A DNA stretch of 9,577 nt from an uncultured Arcobacter sp. (lineage in GTDB: Bacteria; Campylobacterota; Campylobacteria; Campylobacterales; Arcobacteraceae). The stretch is taken from contig CALMBI010000033.1 of assembly GCA_937860115.1 (NCBI GenBank), positions 1 through 9,577 on the forward strand, in the 5' to 3' direction. Within the stretch, counting starts at the first letter, position 1. Each line of letters opens with the position of its first letter. The translations under genes were made by a program, and so were the position numbers. The notes under the pieces are model-generated. The model was given only the letters and a program-made list of their open reading frames with translations, did not search any database and was not told where the DNA came from. Shown here in pieces: positions 6,928 through 9,577 of this stretch.

Positions 6928-6951
6928 ATACCAAGCGAAAGTTGGAGTACA

Positions 6952-7059
6952 TTGAAAAAAAATATTTTTTTACTTGTTTTAATTGGGGCGCTCTTTATCG
7001 GATGTGGATACAAAGCTGATCCTGTTTACGTCGATCATGAAAAAGGGATAAATAAATGA
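6952..7059 (+). CDS. Small lipoprotein, 35 aa (LptM/YifL-like)
   Basis: An open frame from a TTG start codes a 35-residue protein: a Lys-Lys N-terminus, a hydrophobic core (NIFLLVLIGALF), and the lipobox LFIGC, with Cys18 as the predicted lipidated residue. The mature part is only 18 residues, starting CGYKADPVYV. This resembles the CGxKGPLY start of the small lipoproteins of the LptM (YifL) family, which in E. coli assists the LPS translocon subunit LptD at the outer membrane. The likeness is short, so the function is tentative. GGAG (6944-6947) lies 4 bases before TTG, and no in-frame ATG or GTG exists upstream. Its TGA overlaps the nadB ATG (ATGA), indicating coupled translation. The small size makes it easy to miss in automated annotation. 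Confidence 0.75.
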   Translation: MKKNIFLLVLIGALFIGCGYKADPVYVDHEKGINK

Positions 7060-8510
7060 CAGTTTATGATTATGTAATAGTTGGTAGTGGGGTTGCTGGA
7101 TTAAATGCAGCAAGACTTATTCCCCATGATAAAAAGGTTTTAATTGTCTGTAAGCAATCCCCTTGGGAGTGTAATACGTTTTGGGCTCAAGGTGGGATAG
7201 TAAGAGCACGAGACAAAGAGGATATTCCACTTCATGTTGAAGATACTATGATAGCTGGTGCTTATCTTAATGACATTAAAGCTGTAACATTACTAAGTGA
7301 AAAATCGATTGGAGCAGTTGACAATCTAATAGAAAATGGTTTTCAATTTGATAGAAATGCACAAGGGGAACTTGCTTTTACGAAAGAAGCAGCACATTCA
7401 CGTAGTAGAATTTTACACGCAGATGGTGATGCAACAGGACGAGAACTCCATATGTTTTTACTTCAAAATTGCCCGCATGAAATTATTACTGCTTCAATAG
7501 TAATAGATCTTCTTATTGAAGATGATGTTTGTTATGGTGTGCATATTTTACAGAATAATGATACCGATAAAGTAATATATGCTCATCATACAATTATAGC
7601 AAGTGGTGGAGTTGGATCAATCTATAGATATCATACAAACTCAACTACAATTGCTGGTGATATTCAAGGTATTTGTGTAGAAAAAGGGATCAAACTTCGT
7701 GATATGGAGATGATTCAATTTCATCCAACTGTTTTTGTTGATAGTCAAAATGCCCGAAAACAATTGTTGACTGAAGCACTAAGAGGTGAGGGTGCTATCA
7801 TAGAAGATGAAAATGGTTATCCATTTTTAGGGGAGTATCACAAAGATAAAGAATTAGCACCAAGAGACGTAGTGAGTCGTGCTATATTTGACTATTCAAA
7901 AAAAACTGGCTCAAAAGTATATATCTCATTTCATAATTTTGAAAAAAATGATTTTAAAAAGAGATTTCCAAATATCTATAAAGATCTAAGGGAGATCGGT
8001 TTTGATCTTCCTTATGAAAGAGTACCTATTAGTCCAGCATTTCATTATAGTATGGGTGGAATAGAGGTTGATCTAAACTCTAAAGTATTAGGATTTAAAA
8101 ATCTTTATGCTGTTGGTGAAGTGTCAAGTACAGGTGTTCATGGAGCTAATAGGCTTGCTTCGAATTCACTTTTAGAGGGATTGGTTTTTTCTGAACTAGC
8201 AGTAAACGATTCTTTAAATAATCCTTATGAAATTGAAATAGAAAATTACAAAAAAGAGATGCCTTACTATACTTTAGAAAAGAAAAAAGACAAAGCTATC
8301 AAAAATGCGCTTAGAACTCTTATGTGGAAACATGTAGGGATTGTAAGAGTTCGTCAAGATCTTATTGATAGCCTTGAAGAGATAGAAGCTTATCTTAAAG
8401 AAGACATCGGAAGACTTTTATATTTAAGGTTACTTACGGCAAAATCAATTGTTAAAAGTGCAATTGAAAGAAAAGAATCTATCGGTGCACATTATATTCA
8501 GGAGAGATAA
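7056..8510 (+). CDS. nadB: L-aspartate oxidase
   Basis: A 484-aa FAD-dependent enzyme that oxidises L-aspartate to iminoaspartate, the first step of de novo NAD synthesis. NadA and NadC, which follow in the pathway, are not in this window. Seen: the FAD-binding GSGVAG (10-15), WAQGGI (43-48), KEAAHSRSRILHADGDATG (110-128) with Glu111 at the position of the E. coli NadB substrate Glu121, QFHPT (221-225), TEALRGEGA, LAPRDVVSRAI, HYSMGGI and GEVSSTGVHGANRLASNSL. The TGVHGANRLASNS pattern and Glu111 favour NadB over succinate dehydrogenase or fumarate reductase flavoproteins. It is about 55 residues shorter than E. coli NadB, ending just after the ERKESIGAHY motif, so the C-terminal extension is absent. 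ATG follows AAGGGA (7043-7048) by 7 bases. Confidence 0.95.
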   Translation: MTVYDYVIVGSGVAGLNAARLIPHDKKVLIVCKQSPWECNTFWAQGGIVRARDKEDIPLHVEDTMIAGAYLNDIKAVTLLSEKSIGAVDNLIENGFQFDRNAQGELAFTKEAAHSRSRILHADGDATGRELHMFLLQNCPHEIITASIVIDLLIEDDVCYGVHILQNNDTDKVIYAHHTIIASGGVGSIYRYHTNSTTIAGDIQGICVEKGIKLRDMEMIQFHPTVFVDSQNARKQLLTEALRGEGAIIEDENGYPFLGEYHKDKELAPRDVVSRAIFDYSKKTGSKVYISFHNFEKNDFKKRFPNIYKDLREIGFDLPYERVPISPAFHYSMGGIEVDLNSKVLGFKNLYAVGEVSSTGVHGANRLASNSLLEGLVFSELAVNDSLNNPYEIEIENYKKEMPYYTLEKKKDKAIKNALRTLMWKHVGIVRVRQDLIDSLEEIEAYLKEDIGRLLYLRLLTAKSIVKSAIERKESIGAHYIQER

Positions 8511-9577
8511 TGATTAAATTATTGTTGCTAGTTTTTGCATCTGTCGCGGCATTTGCAAGTGGTGGTGAAAATGTCAAATTTCCAGATTTGACTATGACTT
8601 GGGTAGGGATTTTATCTCTAATCATATTTGTAATTGGATATTATTTTATTGCAGCAGAAGATAAATATCATGTTGATAAATCTAAACCAGCTTTATTTAT
8701 TGGAACATTTATGTTTATTTTAGCAGCTATTTATTATGCAATGAATGGACTTGATTTAAATCTTGTACATATTGAAGCAAATCATCTGATCTTAGAGATT
8801 GCAGGGATTTTCTTCTTCTTATTTGTTGCTATGACATATATTGAGTCTTTGATCCATATGGGTGTATTTGATAAATTAAAATATAACCTTGTATCAAAGG
8901 GATACACTTATAGAAAACTTTTCTGGGTAACTGGATTTTTAGCATTTTTTATCTCTCCAGTTGCAGATAATCTTACAACTGCACTTATTTTATCAACTGT
9001 TCTTATCACAATTGACAGAACAAATAAAGATTTTTTAGTTCCTGGTGCTATTAATATAGTAGTTGCTGCAAATGCAGGTGGTGCTTGGTCTCCGTTTGGT
9101 GATATTACAACACTTATGGCATGGACAGCAGGAAAAGGTGTATTTACAGATTTCTTGTTTTTATTCCCAGCATCATTTTTGGGCTTTGTTGTAACGGCAT
9201 TTTTATTAAGTAAATTTGTTCCAGACACAAAACCAGACTTTGATGTCACAACCGAAAAAGAACCAGAAGTTATGTATGGAGCAGATGTAGTTATTTGGCT
9301 TGGTGTAATCACTATTGCTTGTGCTGTTATAGGACACCAAGTACTACATCTTCCAGCAATGTGGGGTATGTTGTTTGGTCTTGCATTACTTAAGCTTTAT
9401 AATATTAGACTTAAAAAGAAACACAATAGTCAATTTGATATCTTCCATTCTATGGCAAAAATTGAAAATAATACATTAATGTTCTTCTTTGGTATATTAG
9501 CAGCTGTTGGTGTTTTATATTTCGTTGGATGGTTAGCTCTTGCTGCTGTTGTATATGATCCAAATGTTTTAGGTCCA
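8510..9577 (+). CDS. nhaD: NhaD-type Na+/H+ antiporter (3' end outside window)
   Basis: 356 codons are visible and the frame is open at the window edge. The protein is an inner-membrane Na+(Li+)/H+ antiporter of the NhaD (ion transporter superfamily) type. Seen: SPVADNLTTALI (149-160) and NAGGAWSPFGDITT (188-201), the two hallmark segments. Asp153, Asn154, Asn188, Asp198, Thr200 and Thr201 match polar residues known to matter in Vibrio cholerae NhaD. Residues 1-16 form a signal peptide (AFA cleavage site) ahead of the first membrane segment (about 31-49), as in several NhaD proteins. About eight membrane spans are visible. The ATG shares one base with the nadB stop (TAATG), with AGGAG (8500-8504) 5 bases upstream. 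The role is sodium and pH homeostasis, consistent with a marine or brackish host. Confidence 0.93.
   Translation, partial: MIKLLLLVFASVAAFASGGENVKFPDLTMTWVGILSLIIFVIGYYFIAAEDKYHVDKSKPALFIGTFMFILAAIYYAMNGLDLNLVHIEANHLILEIAGIFFFLFVAMTYIESLIHMGVFDKLKYNLVSKGYTYRKLFWVTGFLAFFISPVADNLTTALILSTVLITIDRTNKDFLVPGAINIVVAANAGGAWSPFGDITTLMAWTAGKGVFTDFLFLFPASFLGFVVTAFLLSKFVPDTKPDFDVTTEKEPEVMYGADVVIWLGVITIACAVIGHQVLHLPAMWGMLFGLALLKLYNIRLKKKHNSQFDIFHSMAKIENNTLMFFFGILAAVGVLYFVGWLALAAVVYDPNVLGP

Larger units (their letters stand above)
6820..6951. promoter_or_regulatory. Divergent promoter region between aspB and the lipoprotein-nadB-nhaD operon
   Basis: A 132-bp A/T-rich non-coding stretch separates two divergent starts. 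It holds a candidate -10 on each strand and periodic T-rich runs. No clear palindromic operator, riboswitch fold or terminator is visible. It is the only intergenic region of any size in the window, so both operons are probably expressed from here. Confidence 0.6.

Noticed and set aside
6955..6962. Run of eight A after the TTG start of the small lipoprotein.
   Set aside because: It encodes the normal basic N-terminus of a signal peptide (Lys-Lys-Asn), and such runs are frequent in AT-rich genomes.
7056..8510. NadB considered as a fumarate reductase or succinate dehydrogenase flavoprotein.
   Set aside because: Glu111 at the NadB substrate position, the TGVHGANRLASNS motif and the lack of neighbouring iron-sulfur and cytochrome subunits all favour L-aspartate oxidase.
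8908..9312. Open frame on the minus strand, 134 codons.
   Set aside because: It lies fully opposite the NhaD hallmark segments. The Ser/Thr/Pro-rich, low-complexity translation is the expected antisense shadow of a membrane protein.
1..9577. Search by eye for CRISPR arrays, tRNA or rRNA genes, toxin-antitoxin pairs, prophage or defence genes.
   Set aside because: No repeat-spacer pattern, tRNA-like fold, or recognisable defence or toxin family was seen. Apart from the IS30 end, the window reads as core genome.

Overview
The window is AT-rich (roughly one third G+C) bacterial chromosome. Its proteins look like Campylobacterota (Epsilonproteobacteria), in the style of Sulfurimonas, Sulfurospirillum, Sulfurovum or Arcobacter relatives. 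The genus cannot be fixed from sequence alone. Supporting signs are the strong A/T codon bias, near-seamless gene packing, T-rich promoters without a clear -35 box, and the protein types themselves.

Layout. (1) Bases 1 to about 156 are the right-hand end of an IS30-family insertion sequence: the last 33 codons of its transposase and a probable terminal inverted repeat. (2) From 125 to 6819 there is one tight minus-strand run of eight genes. In transcription order they are class I aspartate aminotransferase, FieF-type cation diffusion facilitator, radA, a group II truncated haemoglobin, an unrecognised 92-aa protein, ybeY, a PsiE-family membrane protein, and an exported endonuclease/exonuclease/phosphatase-fold protein. 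Neighbouring genes overlap or are separated by at most 12 bases, so this is very probably one operon or a few nested ones. (3) Bases 6820-6951 are a divergent promoter region. (4) From 6952 to the right edge there is a plus-strand operon: a 35-residue lipoprotein resembling LptM/YifL, nadB (L-aspartate oxidase), and the first 356 codons of an NhaD-type Na+/H+ antiporter. These genes are joined by a 4-base ATGA and a 1-base TAATG overlap.

How the genes fit together. The aminotransferase makes or consumes aspartate and NadB uses aspartate for NAD synthesis. They start on either side of the same 132-bp region, so joint control is possible but unproven. RadA, YbeY and the truncated haemoglobin are housekeeping or stress functions (recombinational repair, 16S rRNA maturation and ribosome quality, O2/NO handling). 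The CDF transporter, NhaD and the PsiE-like protein are inner-membrane functions.

The window is mostly ordinary core genome. No new defence, CRISPR, toxin-antitoxin or secondary-metabolite system was recognised. The points most worth a second look are the IS30 end that appears to supply the last codons and stop of the endonuclease gene, the tiny TTG-started lipoprotein fused translationally to nadB, and the unknown 92-aa protein with an ideal ribosome-binding site between the globin and ybeY.
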